Shown: piece after piece, positions 13,855-22,234 of the stretch | How the letters are laid out: every line of letters starts with the position of its first letter | Position numbering within the stretch: position 1 is the first letter of the stretch | Assembly: GCA_001920395.1 (NCBI GenBank) | Contig: MNJS01000037.1 | Location: forward strand, 1-40,871 | DNA from: Thaumarchaeota archaeon 13_1_20CM_2_39_20 | GTDB lineage: Archaea; Thermoproteota; Nitrososphaeria; Nitrososphaerales; Nitrosopumilaceae | Direction: 5' to 3' | DNA length: 40,871 bases | Program-made: the position numbers and the translations under genes | Notes under the pieces: generated by a model | Seen by the model: the letters and a program-made list of their open reading frames with translations, nothing else | What the model was told of the DNA's origin: nothing | Database searches by the model: none

Positions 13855-14157
13855 CTATCTGCATATTACTTCCAAAAAATTCGCTATGGGTTTCTTATAC
13901 GTAAAGTCCTCTAACTGCGTTCTTATCGATTCCGCAATGATATCTCCAGCCCTACCAAAGAGGGCCTTCAGTACTTTGTTCAGATATTCAGGGTGTTCAT
14001 AACAATCTGGCAGATGGCAATGGTATTTACTGTATAACATCTCCACTACTTTGTCATAAGTTGGCTTTCCAATATCAATGAGAGCTTTTTGGGCAGCTAG
14101 AGTTACTAGTCCTTTGCCTATTGTTTCTTGATTTGCATAGATTGGATTGTTTTCCAC
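13855..14157 (-). CDS. NitrOD5-like conserved thaumarchaeal protein
   Basis: 100 aa with the pattern GKPTYDKVVEMLYSKYHCHL, DCYEHPEYLNKVLKALFG, which I recall as the NitrOD5 domain of Nitrosopumilus-group proteins (a predicted output domain of signalling proteins). Here the domain stands alone without receiver or sensor. One Cys/His pair (HCHLPDCYEH) may bind metal. No membrane segment. The assignment is from memory of the pattern and should be regarded as tentative. The 181-bp gap after its start holds no clear feature. Confidence 0.75.
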   Translation of the reverse strand: MENNPIYANQETIGKGLVTLAAQKALIDIGKPTYDKVVEMLYSKYHCHLPDCYEHPEYLNKVLKALFGRAGDIIAESIRTQLEDFTYKKPIANFLEVICR

Positions 14158-14338
14158 GTAGTATAACAGATCTCAGATCTTGCTTGTATCTCCTAGTCTG
14201 TTTATGCGATTACATACTATTTTTAGCTTAATAGATTTGCTATTGATTTGTTGAAGACAATTGATCCTGACCTGAACATACAATAACTACGCGTGACAGC
14301 TTGTCAAAATCTTTGTTCATTAATTCGTTTCTTTAAAA

Positions 14339-15238
14339 TCACTTGATATCTATCTCTAAGAGATCCTTTGCTGGTATGACAGAATCATGAACTGTCTTTG
14401 CTTCTTTGACTAGCTCTTCGGCATTATCGTATCTTGCAGAAAAATGTGTCAAAATTAGATTTGAAACGCACGCTCTTTTGGCAAGCTCTGCAGCTTCCTT
14501 TGCCGTAGAATGGCCCGTTTCTATTGCTTTGTCCTTTAAAGTATCTGAATATGTTGAATCAAACGTGATATAATCACAGCCGTTAAAGAAATCCTCAAGC
14601 TTTTTTGTTGGCCTTGTGTCACCTGATATGCCAATCTTTCTGCCCTTTCTTTTATCACCCATTACATCAGAAGGTTTGATTATCTTGTCTTGTACCTTCA
14701 CTTCTTTGCCGCTTTGAAGCTCATGCCAGAGCTTGCCTTCTGGAACTCCAAGATTTTTTGCCTTTTCAGGATAGAACCTGCCTGGCCTGTCTTTTTCGGT
14801 AAATAGGTATGCATAAGCTGGAATGGAATGCTCCGCCTCACAAACATGTATAGTGTATCCAGAATCATCCAATACCAGTCCCTCTTTGATTCTGATTATT
14901 CTAACGGGAAAAGTCAGACCAAAGTTTAGTATCTTTAGATTTGCTGCAAGAAACTCATCAATTCCTGGTGGACCAAAGATATCTACTGATTCAGTCCTGC
15001 TTTGAAGCGACATTGTCTGCAAGAGACCCAAAATTCCAACACAGTGGTCTCCATGCAGATGAGTGACAAAGATCCTCATCTGTTTGTTCCAGCCAAGCTT
15101 TGCTTTTTGAAACGCAACCTGGGCACCTTCTCCTGCATCAAACATCAAGATCTCTTTGTCCAGAACCAGGCAGATGCAGGTCATTCCACGTTCTGGTGTT
15201 GGCTGTGCAGCAGATGTACCCAAAAATACCAGTTTCAT
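14339..15238 (-). CDS. rnz: Ribonuclease Z (tRNA 3' endonuclease)
   Basis: 299 aa. Metallo-beta-lactamase fold with [10 protein letters not shown] (H60, H62, D64, H65), N-terminal [20 protein letters not shown] and the late LTHFSARY motif of tRNase Z. It removes 3' trailers from tRNA precursors, producing ends for CCA addition. Start ATG overlaps the trm gene stop by 4 bp. Together with prs and trmG10 it forms a minus-strand run. Confidence 0.95.
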   Translation of the reverse strand: MKLVFLGTSAAQPTPERGMTCICLVLDKEILMFDAGEGAQVAFQKAKLGWNKQMRIFVTHLHGDHCVGILGLLQTMSLQSRTESVDIFGPPGIDEFLAANLKILNFGLTFPVRIIRIKEGLVLDDSGYTIHVCEAEHSIPAYAYLFTEKDRPGRFYPEKAKNLGVPEGKLWHELQSGKEVKVQDKIIKPSDVMGDKRKGRKIGISGDTRPTKKLEDFFNGCDYITFDSTYSDTLKDKAIETGHSTAKEAAELAKRACVSNLILTHFSARYDNAEELVKEAKTVHDSVIPAKDLLEIDIK

Positions 15239-16167
15239 GATACAGAAATCACCCTAGTGAGACTCTTATGCCTATAGATCTCGTATTTTTTTGCTTTGCT
15301 TAAATCTTCGAAAAGTCCTTTTTTGTACATGATTACTAGCTTCTTTTTCCTTGGAACTATAGAGAGAAAATCTTTGATTAGCTTTTTTGGCGAGGTCGAT
15401 GATTTTGATGCCGTTCCGTAGGGGAGATCAGTCACTATGCCATCTATCTTGTCCTTAATTTTTTGTATGTGTTGATATGTAGAATTTATCACCCTTGACC
15501 TGTATCCATTTTCTGCCAAGTTTCTTTTTGTGATATCACACATTTTTCCATCAAAGTCAATTCCAATGGAGTGTATTCCCATCGATTCTGCTTCGAGCAT
15601 AATTGTACCAGTACCACAGAAAGGATCACATAATACCTTCCCTTCCTTTAATCGCGATAAATTGACCATACACCGACTAAGCTTCCAGTCAAGTTCATGT
15701 GGACGCTTGATTGCCTTCTTTGGCCTTTTGGGCACCAACTGTGTTTCTGAATATCCCAAGTATTGCTTTGTATTTGTGATAATGAGGTATACGGTAAGAT
15801 GAGGACTTGAGAGAGATACTTTGGAATTCCATTTCTGATTTAGAATTGTTCCCACTTGTCTTTCTAACGAGGATGAATCTAATTTTCTTGATGAGAGGTT
15901 AATTGTTCTGCAAGCAAATGAGACAGGCTTTGAGACTGGCAGGTAAATTTCAGATGGTTTAGAAAATGTACCAACAATATTTCCAGAAATTCTGACAAAT
16001 GTAGCTCTTCTGAATATCTTATTCCAAGGTACAGCAGATCTTGCTATTACAAGTCTTGATTCTGAATTTAAGCTAGCTCTTGGGTCATAGCTTTTCGATA
16101 TTGCTACAACTTCGTCTCGTGCAAGCTCTTCATGTTCTCCAGATAATACAAAAAAGCTGTAGGGCAT
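15235..16167 (-). CDS. tRNA (guanine-10-N2)-methyltransferase, Trm-G10/Trm11-like
   Basis: 310 aa. N-terminal THUMP-like region (about 1-150), then [18 protein letters not shown] motif [19 protein letters not shown] and catalytic motif TDLPYGTAS, a DxPYG variant of NPPY as in archaeal TrmG10. It forms m2G/m2,2G at position 10 of tRNA. It is in one run with rnz and prs: start directly follows the prs stop, and its own stop overlaps rnz by 4 bp. Confidence 0.9.
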   Translation of the reverse strand: MPYSFFVLSGEHEELARDEVVAISKSYDPRASLNSESRLVIARSAVPWNKIFRRATFVRISGNIVGTFSKPSEIYLPVSKPVSFACRTINLSSRKLDSSSLERQVGTILNQKWNSKVSLSSPHLTVYLIITNTKQYLGYSETQLVPKRPKKAIKRPHELDWKLSRCMVNLSRLKEGKVLCDPFCGTGTIMLEAESMGIHSIGIDFDGKMCDITKRNLAENGYRSRVINSTYQHIQKIKDKIDGIVTDLPYGTASKSSTSPKKLIKDFLSIVPRKKKLVIMYKKGLFEDLSKAKKYEIYRHKSLTRVISVS

Positions 16168-17067
16168 TCACACTATTGCCTTTGCAATTACAGGTGATAC
16201 ATCAACAATACCTGTCTTGCCTGGTATGGTATTTGTACTGATTATCCTTGCGACACCTGCTTTTTTGATCCTCTCTTCTGCATCTCCAATTAATAGGGCA
16301 TGTGTACATGACGCATAGATTCTTCCACACCTTTGTTTTTTCAAAAATTGAGCAGCCTTTACGATACTATTTCCAGTACTTATTATATCATCAACTAGAA
16401 TTATGTCCCGACCTCTGATTTCATGATGGTTTCCAGATTTTATCCTGACTTCTCCACTCTTTCTGTCCCTGTGCTTTTCTAGTGCAATAAATTCAACACC
16501 AAGAAGACTTGCAAAGTTTCTTGCTCTCTGAGCTCCTCCCATGTCTGGCGAGACCACAACAGGGTCTTTGAGATTTAATTTCTTGAAATATTTCACCAGT
16601 TCTTGTATTGCGGTGACATTCTTTGCTGGAATTTGAAAGTGTTTGAGTGCCATCATACTGTGAATATCAACTACGAATATTCTTGTTGCTCCTGCAGCCT
16701 TGAACATTTTTGCAACTAGTGACATTGTAATTGCTTCGCCTGGCAGAAATTCCCTGTCTTGTCTTGCATATCCCAAGTAAGGTACCACAACATAAACTTG
16801 AGACGAATATCTTTTTGCTTGTGAAACAAGGGCTAACGCACGAATAAGATTAGAATCAACAGGGGGATAAATGGAATGAACCACGATAATTCTGCCTCTG
16901 GGTTTATTCTTTAGTGTGATCTTGCTTTCCCCATCTGGAAAAATTCTTAATTCGGATTTGATGTACTTTGCTTCAAGTTTGGTGGCTATTTTTCTAGCAA
17001 GATCCTCAGAAGCTTTTCCACTTATTACTGTAAAGTTAGCCAACAAACTCATCGAGTAATGTGTCAT
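16168..17067 (-). CDS. prs: Ribose-phosphate pyrophosphokinase
   Basis: 299 aa if started at ATG 17067; ATG 17052 (MSLLANFTVISG) is equally possible. Motifs: LRIFPDGESKI, ARQDREFLPGEAITM, DIHSM and the PRPP-binding loop ILVDDIISTGNSIVKA. It makes PRPP from ribose 5-phosphate and ATP for purine, pyrimidine and histidine synthesis. It heads the run prs-trmG10-rnz, with a 520-bp intergenic region upstream. Confidence 0.96.
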   Translation of the reverse strand: MTHYSMSLLANFTVISGKASEDLARKIATKLEAKYIKSELRIFPDGESKITLKNKPRGRIIVVHSIYPPVDSNLIRALALVSQAKRYSSQVYVVVPYLGYARQDREFLPGEAITMSLVAKMFKAAGATRIFVVDIHSMMALKHFQIPAKNVTAIQELVKYFKKLNLKDPVVVSPDMGGAQRARNFASLLGVEFIALEKHRDRKSGEVRIKSGNHHEIRGRDIILVDDIISTGNSIVKAAQFLKKQRCGRIYASCTHALLIGDAEERIKKAGVARIISTNTIPGKTGIVDVSPVIAKAIV

Positions 17068-17589
17068 TCTTAAGTTTTAAGGGAATATTAGACAGAATTC
17101 TCTATATGATTAGTACTGAAAGTAATAATGAAAGCACGGTTTTGGGTTCAAAATCCTGTCCTTGATTTCTATAATTCAAATTGAAAGCTAGATTTTAGGG
17201 AAGCGTTTCATAAGAGGCACGAAATAAAATCCTTATGGAAACATTTTTAGTTTTTAACGTTTTGCTGTACAACCTTTGAATTGTGAAATTCAAATTTGAG
17301 TGATCCCACAACGGATGGGGGGTAAGGATACCCCATCTTCATTCTTTACTATTGTAGCCAATTTTTAACAAAAAGATCTTACATTGAGTATATCTTGAAT
17401 GTTATAGTAGACTTTCGTAAAGCTCAGGTCAGCTAAAATCGACTATAGCACCAAAGGTCAGCTGCAAATGAAAGGAAGATATTAAATAGTTGCAAAAAAT
17501 TTTTGTGTTAATTTTTTCCATTTTTTTCCATTTATTCTGAACTAGAAAAGAACAGGTTTAAAACAGGATTTTCACAATTCCCTGATCAC
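17068..17589. other. 520-bp intergenic region with a hairpin and a direct repeat
   Basis: No convincing gene. It contains the promoters of the divergent prs and BtuF-like genes, a stable hairpin at 17314-17337, a 9-bp direct repeat AGGTCAGCT at 17426-17434 and 17455-17463, and a T-rich stretch at about 17496-17535 on the plus strand. Confidence 0.6.
17314..17337 (+). terminator. GC-rich hairpin, possible terminator or ncRNA end
   Basis: GGGGTA (17319-17324) and TACCCC (17329-17334) enclose AGGA; GAT/ATC extend the stem around a two-G bulge. It is far more GC-rich than its surroundings and is followed by a pyrimidine-rich tail (TTCATTCTTTACT). Strand is a guess from the tail. Confidence 0.4.
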
Positions 17590-18510
17590 ATGCAAAACAG
17601 AATAGTCTCCTTTTTACCAAGTGCAACAGAGATACTTTACGAACTTGGAGTGGGAGACCAGGTTCTAGCAGTAACACACGAATGTAATTATCCTGTTGAA
17701 GCCAAAACAAAACCCAGAGTAATTCATTCCTCATTTGATCCTGAAAAGATGACAAGCCACGAAATAGACAATAAAGTAGTCGAATTAATCCACACGCAAA
17801 AGGACATCTATGTCTTAGACGAAGAGATACTAAAAAAAGCAAACCCAGATCTTATCGTAGCTCAGGGAATATGCGAGGTCTGCTCGCCTTATACCAGGGA
17901 GATAAACAGGGCTGTTACTATATTAAATAACAAGCCACAAGTCCTGATACTAGACCCAAGAAACCTGGACAATATACTACAAAACATAATAGAAATAGGA
18001 AATAAAGTAGACAGGACAGAACAGGCTCAAAATCTTGTTGCAAAGCTTAGATCAAGAATCAAGAATATCAAAGATGTATCCAAGATATCAAGGCCCAAAG
18101 TGCTTTGCATAGAGTGGCTTGACCCACTGTTTACTGCAGGCCACTGGGTACCACAGATGGTAGAAATAGCAGGAGGAATAAACGGCATCAGTTCTACAGG
18201 AGAACAGTCAAGACGAATGGATATAGACGAGGCAGCCAAGTTCGAGCCTGATATTATAATACTAATGCCATGTGGTTTTGATGTAAATAGAACCATTCTG
18301 GAATACGAAAAGCTATCAAAAGACAGGAAATGGAGTTCAATACCAGCAGTAAAACAAGGAAATCTCTACGCAGTAGACGCAAACGAGTACTTTAGCAAGC
18401 CAGGCCCAAGAACGGTTACTGGAATAGAGATCCTCTCAAAGATAATTCATCCTGATACGTTCAAAGCTATTCAAATTCCGGAAGATTCAGTCAGGAAGAT
18501 AAAACAATAA
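17590..18510 (+). CDS. BtuF-like cobalamin/siderophore-binding protein, cytoplasmic form
   Basis: 306 aa. Helical-backbone-metal-receptor fold: RIVSFLPSATEILYELG, DLIVAQGICEVCSPY, IEWLDPLFTAGHWVPQMVEIAGG and DIIILMPCGFD are typical of the BtuF-like COG0614 group. There is no signal peptide or lipobox, unlike a true ABC-transporter binding protein, and no permease or ATPase gene is near. Such stand-alone forms are widely called cobalamin-binding proteins in ammonia-oxidising archaea, which make B12. The ligand is inferred. TTTAAAA about 30 nt before ATG 17590 may be its TATA box. The 180 bp after the gene hold only a short GGGCC/GGCCC hairpin at 18628-18643. Confidence 0.88.
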   Translation: MQNRIVSFLPSATEILYELGVGDQVLAVTHECNYPVEAKTKPRVIHSSFDPEKMTSHEIDNKVVELIHTQKDIYVLDEEILKKANPDLIVAQGICEVCSPYTREINRAVTILNNKPQVLILDPRNLDNILQNIIEIGNKVDRTEQAQNLVAKLRSRIKNIKDVSKISRPKVLCIEWLDPLFTAGHWVPQMVEIAGGINGISSTGEQSRRMDIDEAAKFEPDIIILMPCGFDVNRTILEYEKLSKDRKWSSIPAVKQGNLYAVDANEYFSKPGPRTVTGIEILSKIIHPDTFKAIQIPEDSVRKIKQ

Positions 18511-18691
18511 AAAAAGCAAAGTTCTGTATCTTGGCTTTATGCTAGAGACAGATGGGGCCCACTTCACGGATGATAGTCTAGGATTTTCGTAGTCCTATAC
18601 AAGATTGCGAAATAAGATAATTGTGTTGGGCCTTTTAGGGCCCGAAACCAAAGAAATCTGTCCAAACCCAGAATCTTAACAGAACTGAAAT

Positions 18692-19042
18692 TCATTTGAG
18701 TTGTTTTGTAACGAACTTATCTAATTCTTTAAACATGAATACAGCAAAAACAACCGCTAGGATTCCAACTGATCTTGCATCAACATACCAAATACCAATT
18801 ATAATGAAAACAACAACGTTTGACAAAATAAACACACCTGAACCAAATGCTATACAACTTAATATTATTGTGAGAATGAGATTCCAATTGTATGTTGCAG
18901 GATCATCTGTTTCAGTGATTATTATTCGGGCTGGTTTTAACAGTGTGGGTTTGTGTCTATGAATTTGGTAGAAAATAAAAATGCAAGACAGTATAACAGA
19001 TGCTATGCTTACCATAATGGTAATTGGCAGCCAATCTGTCAA
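18692..19042 (-). CDS. Small membrane protein, three to four TM helices
   Basis: 116 aa starting at TTG 19042, which overlaps the stop of the upstream gene (TTGA). Hydrophobic spans at about 5-25, 53-73, 76-87 and 90-105, with a basic cytoplasmic tail KELDKFVTKQLK. Family unknown. Coupling with the zinc-ribbon protein suggests the two proteins work together, possibly in the membrane. Confidence 0.65.
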   Translation of the reverse strand: MTDWLPITIMVSIASVILSCIFIFYQIHRHKPTLLKPARIIITETDDPATYNWNLILTIILSCIAFGSGVFILSNVVVFIIIGIWYVDARSVGILAVVFAVFMFKELDKFVTKQLK

Positions 19043-19353
19043 CTTGAATTAAACCTCTGAACTGCATCACTGCCAGCCTTTTCTCCACTTTCTCCAACAG
19101 CTGCACCTAATATGGCACCTATGATAGCACCAGCACCACCAGCAGCTAAACCAATTAATCCTCCCAATAACGCACCCCCAGTAGTATTAAGAGCAGAAGA
19201 TTCAACAGAAACATTGTAAGGAGTAAAAAAACTTGTTTTATGGCATATTGGACATGTTAACATGAAAGAACGTGGCAACTCAGAACGCACTTTGGCATTA
19301 GTGTCGATGTAGAACTTTGCTTGACATAAAGGGCAGATCACAAAATGTCTCAT
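19039..19353 (-). CDS. Zinc-ribbon protein with C-terminal glycine-zipper membrane segment
   Basis: 104 aa from ATG 19353; an in-frame TTG at 19416 would add 21 residues of no evident quality. Two zinc knuckles, CPLC (7-10) and CPIC (34-37), form a zinc ribbon at the N-terminus. The C-terminus contains a Gly/Ala-rich span (GGALLGGLIGLAAGGAGAII) typical of glycine-zipper membrane proteins that oligomerise. Unknown function. Overlaps the next gene by 4 bp. Confidence 0.7.
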   Translation of the reverse strand: MRHFVICPLCQAKFYIDTNAKVRSELPRSFMLTCPICHKTSFFTPYNVSVESSALNTTGGALLGGLIGLAAGGAGAIIGAILGAAVGESGEKAGSDAVQRFNSS

Positions 19354-19457
19354 AACATTATCAGGAAGGCGGTGACAAATCAATATTGCTTCCCAACCCC
19401 CGAAACTTAACACCAAGAATTTCTAGGGCTCTGGTAATTTTGCGAATTATTGCAATA

Positions 19458-19488
19458 AATTTCATAAAAACATTATCGTTATGAAATT
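19458..19488. repeat. Inverted repeat, 10-bp arms, 11-bp spacer
   Basis: AATTTCATAA (19458-19467) and TTATGAAATT (19479-19488) pair exactly; ATAATTTCA recurs at 19492-19500. It lies in the divergent gap between the zinc-ribbon gene and the small membrane gene at 19552. Being AT-rich it could arise by chance, but position fits an operator. Confidence 0.45.
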
Positions 19489-19551
19489 ATTATAATTTCA
19501 GAATTACGATCGGTCAGATCTTATATCATTGATGTAGAAGGGTAGGATCTC

Positions 19552-19782
19552 ATGGGATCGTGGGAGTGGTTAGATTTGGTTAATTTTGAATCAGGATTAG
19601 ATTTTGCTGTTATCCAAAAATTATTTTTAGTAATTGGAATTTCCCTGTTTGTCATAAGTACAAACTTTGCGTTTGCTACTACAATTATGGTGGGAGTCAA
19701 TCTAATAGGAGTAGCTATTGATCCAGCAAATCCCTGTACGAAATATTGGAATGGAAACGTGGTTGTGCCCGCTAACAGGTGA
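19552..19782 (+). CDS. Small membrane or secreted protein (76 aa), unknown
   Basis: ATG 19552. One hydrophobic segment at about residues 20-44 (IQKLFLVIGISLFVISTNFA) and a second weaker one follow a short N-terminal helix. The C-terminal part (DPANPCTKYWNGNVVVPANR) is probably outside the cell. No recognised motif. It might be the N-terminal remnant of a longer exported protein, but no continuation was found downstream. GGTAGGA about 5 nt upstream may serve as ribosome site. Confidence 0.55.
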   Translation: MGSWEWLDLVNFESGLDFAVIQKLFLVIGISLFVISTNFAFATTIMVGVNLIGVAIDPANPCTKYWNGNVVVPANR

Positions 19783-19807
19783 TCGCATTTACTGTTATCG
19801 TATATAT

Positions 19808-20203
19808 TCAAACGGTTATCTCTAGTCCTGGCATCTTGCCGTCTAGTCTCCTTACGTAATCAATTGCCTTCAAAGTTTTTTTTACAAGAAAGGAAGGCCT
19901 TGCCTGTTTGTCCATAACTAATACAATAGACCCTAAAGGAATTGGTATTGAGACAACCTTTGAATTCTTCCTTTCTGTGACAGTATATTGAACAGCTCCA
20001 AGCTCACCATCATAATCCTTCTGCATGGATAAATTCAGCGAGTTCATCATGAAAAACGTCTCCATCTGTTCTTTTGAGAGATTGATCTCTTTTTTGCAGA
20101 CATTATCCATAATACGTCCCTGTTTATTGATGATACCAGCAAACTCAACTCCATGCCCTAAAAGATGACTTTCAATAGATTTCAAGTCTACATATTGGGT
20201 CAT
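19808..20203 (-). CDS. DUF6659-type roadblock-like protein
   Basis: 131 aa. FAGIINKQGRIMDNV resembles the roadblock/profilin-like strand-turn of DUF6659 proteins, a family I associate with ammonia-oxidising archaea. The centre VQYTVTERKNSKVVSIPIP and the C-terminal helix FLVKKTLKAIDYVRRL complete a small alpha/beta fold. Roadblock proteins regulate small GTPases and motility in other organisms; here the partner is unknown. A second, divergent member lies at 30947-31330. Confidence 0.75.
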   Translation of the reverse strand: MTQYVDLKSIESHLLGHGVEFAGIINKQGRIMDNVCKKEINLSKEQMETFFMMNSLNLSMQKDYDGELGAVQYTVTERKNSKVVSIPIPLGSIVLVMDKQARPSFLVKKTLKAIDYVRRLDGKMPGLEITV

Positions 20204-20526
20204 GTCAGTTCATGTGTATCATTACGTTGTCATACCTAATAAGAGGTATTGGATTAATTGAAATGATCGCATTGTCTAACTTCTGATCCAGCCTTTTGCC
20301 TTTTCATTCTTTGTCTAAGCAATAAAAAATTGGGAAAGGAATTTGTAGCTACTCCAATAAGCTTACTGCACATTTTCTGTCAAATTTTCTTCACAAAATA
20401 TCTTGGACTCGTACCAACTGTCAGTTCAAACACCATCGGACCCGCCTACTCTCATGGATTATTCTCCGTTGTTCTTAACTGAGATTACAGTATAGCTTGG
20501 TTATATTGCACTTTGACGTAATATTG
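20204..20526. other. Gene-poor stretch (323 bp)
   Basis: No convincing ORF. It holds a small hairpin ATACCT/AGGTAT (20232-20249) close to the start of the DUF6659 gene, and a probable TATA element GTTATATTG about 28 nt before the microprotein start at 20527. Confidence 0.5.
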
Positions 20527-20637
20527 ATGATGAATGATTATACCTGTACGTGTTCCTGTGGTTGTGAGAATCCTGCAGACGATTATGTCTGCCATAATTG
20601 TAGAATTGGCTTGTGTAAAGTAGGAATGAAAAGATAA
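20527..20637 (+). CDS. Cysteine-rich zinc microprotein (36 aa)
   Basis: ATG 20527 (or the next ATG, 20530) to TAA 20635-20637. The product has seven cysteines and one His in 36 residues: TCTCSCGCENPADDYVCHNC, then GLC, a likely zinc-binding knuckle. A TATA-like GTTATATTG about 28 nt upstream gives a leaderless start. It is too short for ordinary gene finders. Cysteine density and the promoter support reality; the function is unknown. Confidence 0.6.
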   Translation: MMNDYTCTCSCGCENPADDYVCHNCRIGLCKVGMKR

Positions 20638-20724
20638 CTGATTCTTCGTAAAAACACTTTTCAATGAAATGAACAAAAAGTCCGGCAAAAATCGATTTTT
20701 ATCAAACAGGCTTTATACCAAATT

Positions 20725-21018
20725 GTGCATGACAAATTAGTGAAAGTATATAGAATTTCGGCAATTACACTGTTCGTTAAAAATATGGAGGCATCATGTA
20801 AATTCTACTCTGCAATACCTGGCTTTGAGCTTGTATGTGGCGGCATATCTGATTCTTTTACAACATACCAGATAGAAGGGGGCAGCAAGATGTATCTCAA
20901 CTTGGAACTAAGAGAGGAAGACACCAGTAATGATTTCGGAAGATTCATTCAAGAAAATAGCTCTGGAACAATAAAAAAAGCACTACATCCCCAAAAATGG
21001 GTAGAATTGGGGATGTAA
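20725..21018 (+). pseudogene. VOC/glyoxalase-fold protein, truncated C-terminus
   Basis: Starts at GTG 20725 (GTG 20740 also possible). The N-terminal half is a normal VOC module: ISAITLFVKNMEASCKFYSA, IPGFELVCGG, SKMYLNLELREED. After NDFGR the expected second beta-alpha-beta half with its metal-binding Glu is missing; instead the frame reads FIQENSSGTIKKALHPQKWV and stops. The usual length is about 120-130 aa; only 97 are present. The odd end coincides with a hairpin at 20984-21017, suggesting insertion or deletion damage. No missing half was found in the next 160 bp. It could still be a short functional dimer-forming half. Confidence 0.6.
20984..21017. repeat. 11-bp perfect inverted repeat at the end of the truncated VOC gene
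   Basis: TACATCCCCAA (20984-20994) and TTGGGGATGTA (21007-21017) enclose 12 nt and include part of the VOC stop codon. It may be a transcript-ending hairpin or a trace of a small inserted element. Confidence 0.55.
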
Positions 21019-21179
21019 GGCAGATGCAGCCTGGTTTAGATACATGCTTTATTTATCTGGTATCAAGCTTTTCTCCTTTTATTCTATAATCTTGGAATCA
21101 TATCCAGACTAGAAAAAGCAGCATGTCTCTGACAAATCCATCTTAAATCTTAATAGCTATGAGTATGATGAAATCATAA

Positions 21180-22217
21180 TTGAACAAGTCAATCTCTTTT
21201 GGATTGATGGGACTGCTCTTTATTCCAGTTATCAGTACCGCGTGGGCAACTACAGACCTGACTAGTCTTGGCAGCCCAAATGTAACAATAAATCCGACTT
21301 CAGGCCCGCCTGGTACTAAAATAACAGTTACAGTATCAAATTTACCAGACATATCAAAAGAAAATTATCCATATCCTGAGCTTTACATCTATCTTCCATT
21401 TTCACAACCTTTTGGAGTAACAGTTCCAAGCCATTGCGGAGGACAGGACTGTCTTCCAGTTTACACACACGATGATGCACTAGCTCACAACCTTGCAGAC
21501 CGTACCATCACGTTTTCCTTGTTTAGTGTTACCAATCCAAGCCCGGTTTATCTTAATGGATTTGAAAACTCGGTCTGTGATGTTATCATGAATGGAAAGA
21601 CAATAGAGAGATACTCTACAATTTGTAATACAAAAGACGAACCAACTGGCACTTATCAGATCAAGCTTGTCTGGACACTTCAAAGTGATCAAGAGCAGAC
21701 TAGTATAGCAAGGACTGTTTCATTTACAGTAACTCCTGGTTCTCCACCATCTCCGCCTCAAGTTGCAGACAATGGCGGTAATGCCATCATAAAACAATAC
21801 CAAAATGGCCAGATTACAGAGGCACAATTTGAGAGCAAGCTAAGGGCAATAGGGTGGAATGACGAGCAAATAAGGCAGGCAAAGGCAGTCATTGGAAAAC
21901 TTCACACAGCTGGTGCCCCAGCAGAGTATCAAATGCAAGCAATTCAACAAGGTGTTCAAAAAGCAGCAGAGCAAGCAACACAACCCGCAGAACAGACTAT
22001 CCAAACACCTCAACAACCATATGTCCAGGTAGACACTATACCAAATCCGACCTTGGAGCAAAAACCTCAACAGCCAGCTGGGTTTCAGACCAGTTCCAAT
22101 TCAGCTCAAGGACAGAATTCATGGACCATGATTACTATTGGTTCATCTATAGCTGCTGCTCTCGCAATAGGCGGCAGCGTTTTTGTTCTCAAAAAGACAC
22201 GAAAAGTTACTAATTAG
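21180..22217 (+). CDS. Exported protein anchored by a C-terminal TM helix
   Basis: 345 aa from TTG 21180; a stop codon directly before it excludes upstream starts. A signal peptide covers residues 1-24 (cleavage after AWA). An Ig-like/IPT module starts at VTINPTSGPPGTKITVTVSN, with two cysteine pairs (CGGQDC; CDV...TIC). About residues 200-245 form a helical module (IIKQYQNGQITEAQFESKLR), then a Gln/Pro-rich linker, a TM helix (about 320-338) and KKTRK at the cytoplasmic end. Probably a cell-surface protein of the S-layer zone. The function is unknown. It is followed at 17 bp by the phosphoesterase gene. Confidence 0.82.
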   Translation: MNKSISFGLMGLLFIPVISTAWATTDLTSLGSPNVTINPTSGPPGTKITVTVSNLPDISKENYPYPELYIYLPFSQPFGVTVPSHCGGQDCLPVYTHDDALAHNLADRTITFSLFSVTNPSPVYLNGFENSVCDVIMNGKTIERYSTICNTKDEPTGTYQIKLVWTLQSDQEQTSIARTVSFTVTPGSPPSPPQVADNGGNAIIKQYQNGQITEAQFESKLRAIGWNDEQIRQAKAVIGKLHTAGAPAEYQMQAIQQGVQKAAEQATQPAEQTIQTPQQPYVQVDTIPNPTLEQKPQQPAGFQTSSNSAQGQNSWTMITIGSSIAAALAIGGSVFVLKKTRKVTN

Positions 22218-22234
22218 GATATTCCTTAACCTAG

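Noticed and set aside
18628-18643. GGGCC/GGCCC hairpin after the BtuF-like gene as a terminator
   Set aside because: Only 5 bp and no T-run follows; too weak to list as a feature by itself.
21180-22217. Blue copper or nitrogen-metabolism protein, given the ammonia-oxidiser setting
   Set aside because: No copper-site pattern (His...Cys-x-His-Met) is present; only Ig-like and helical parts.
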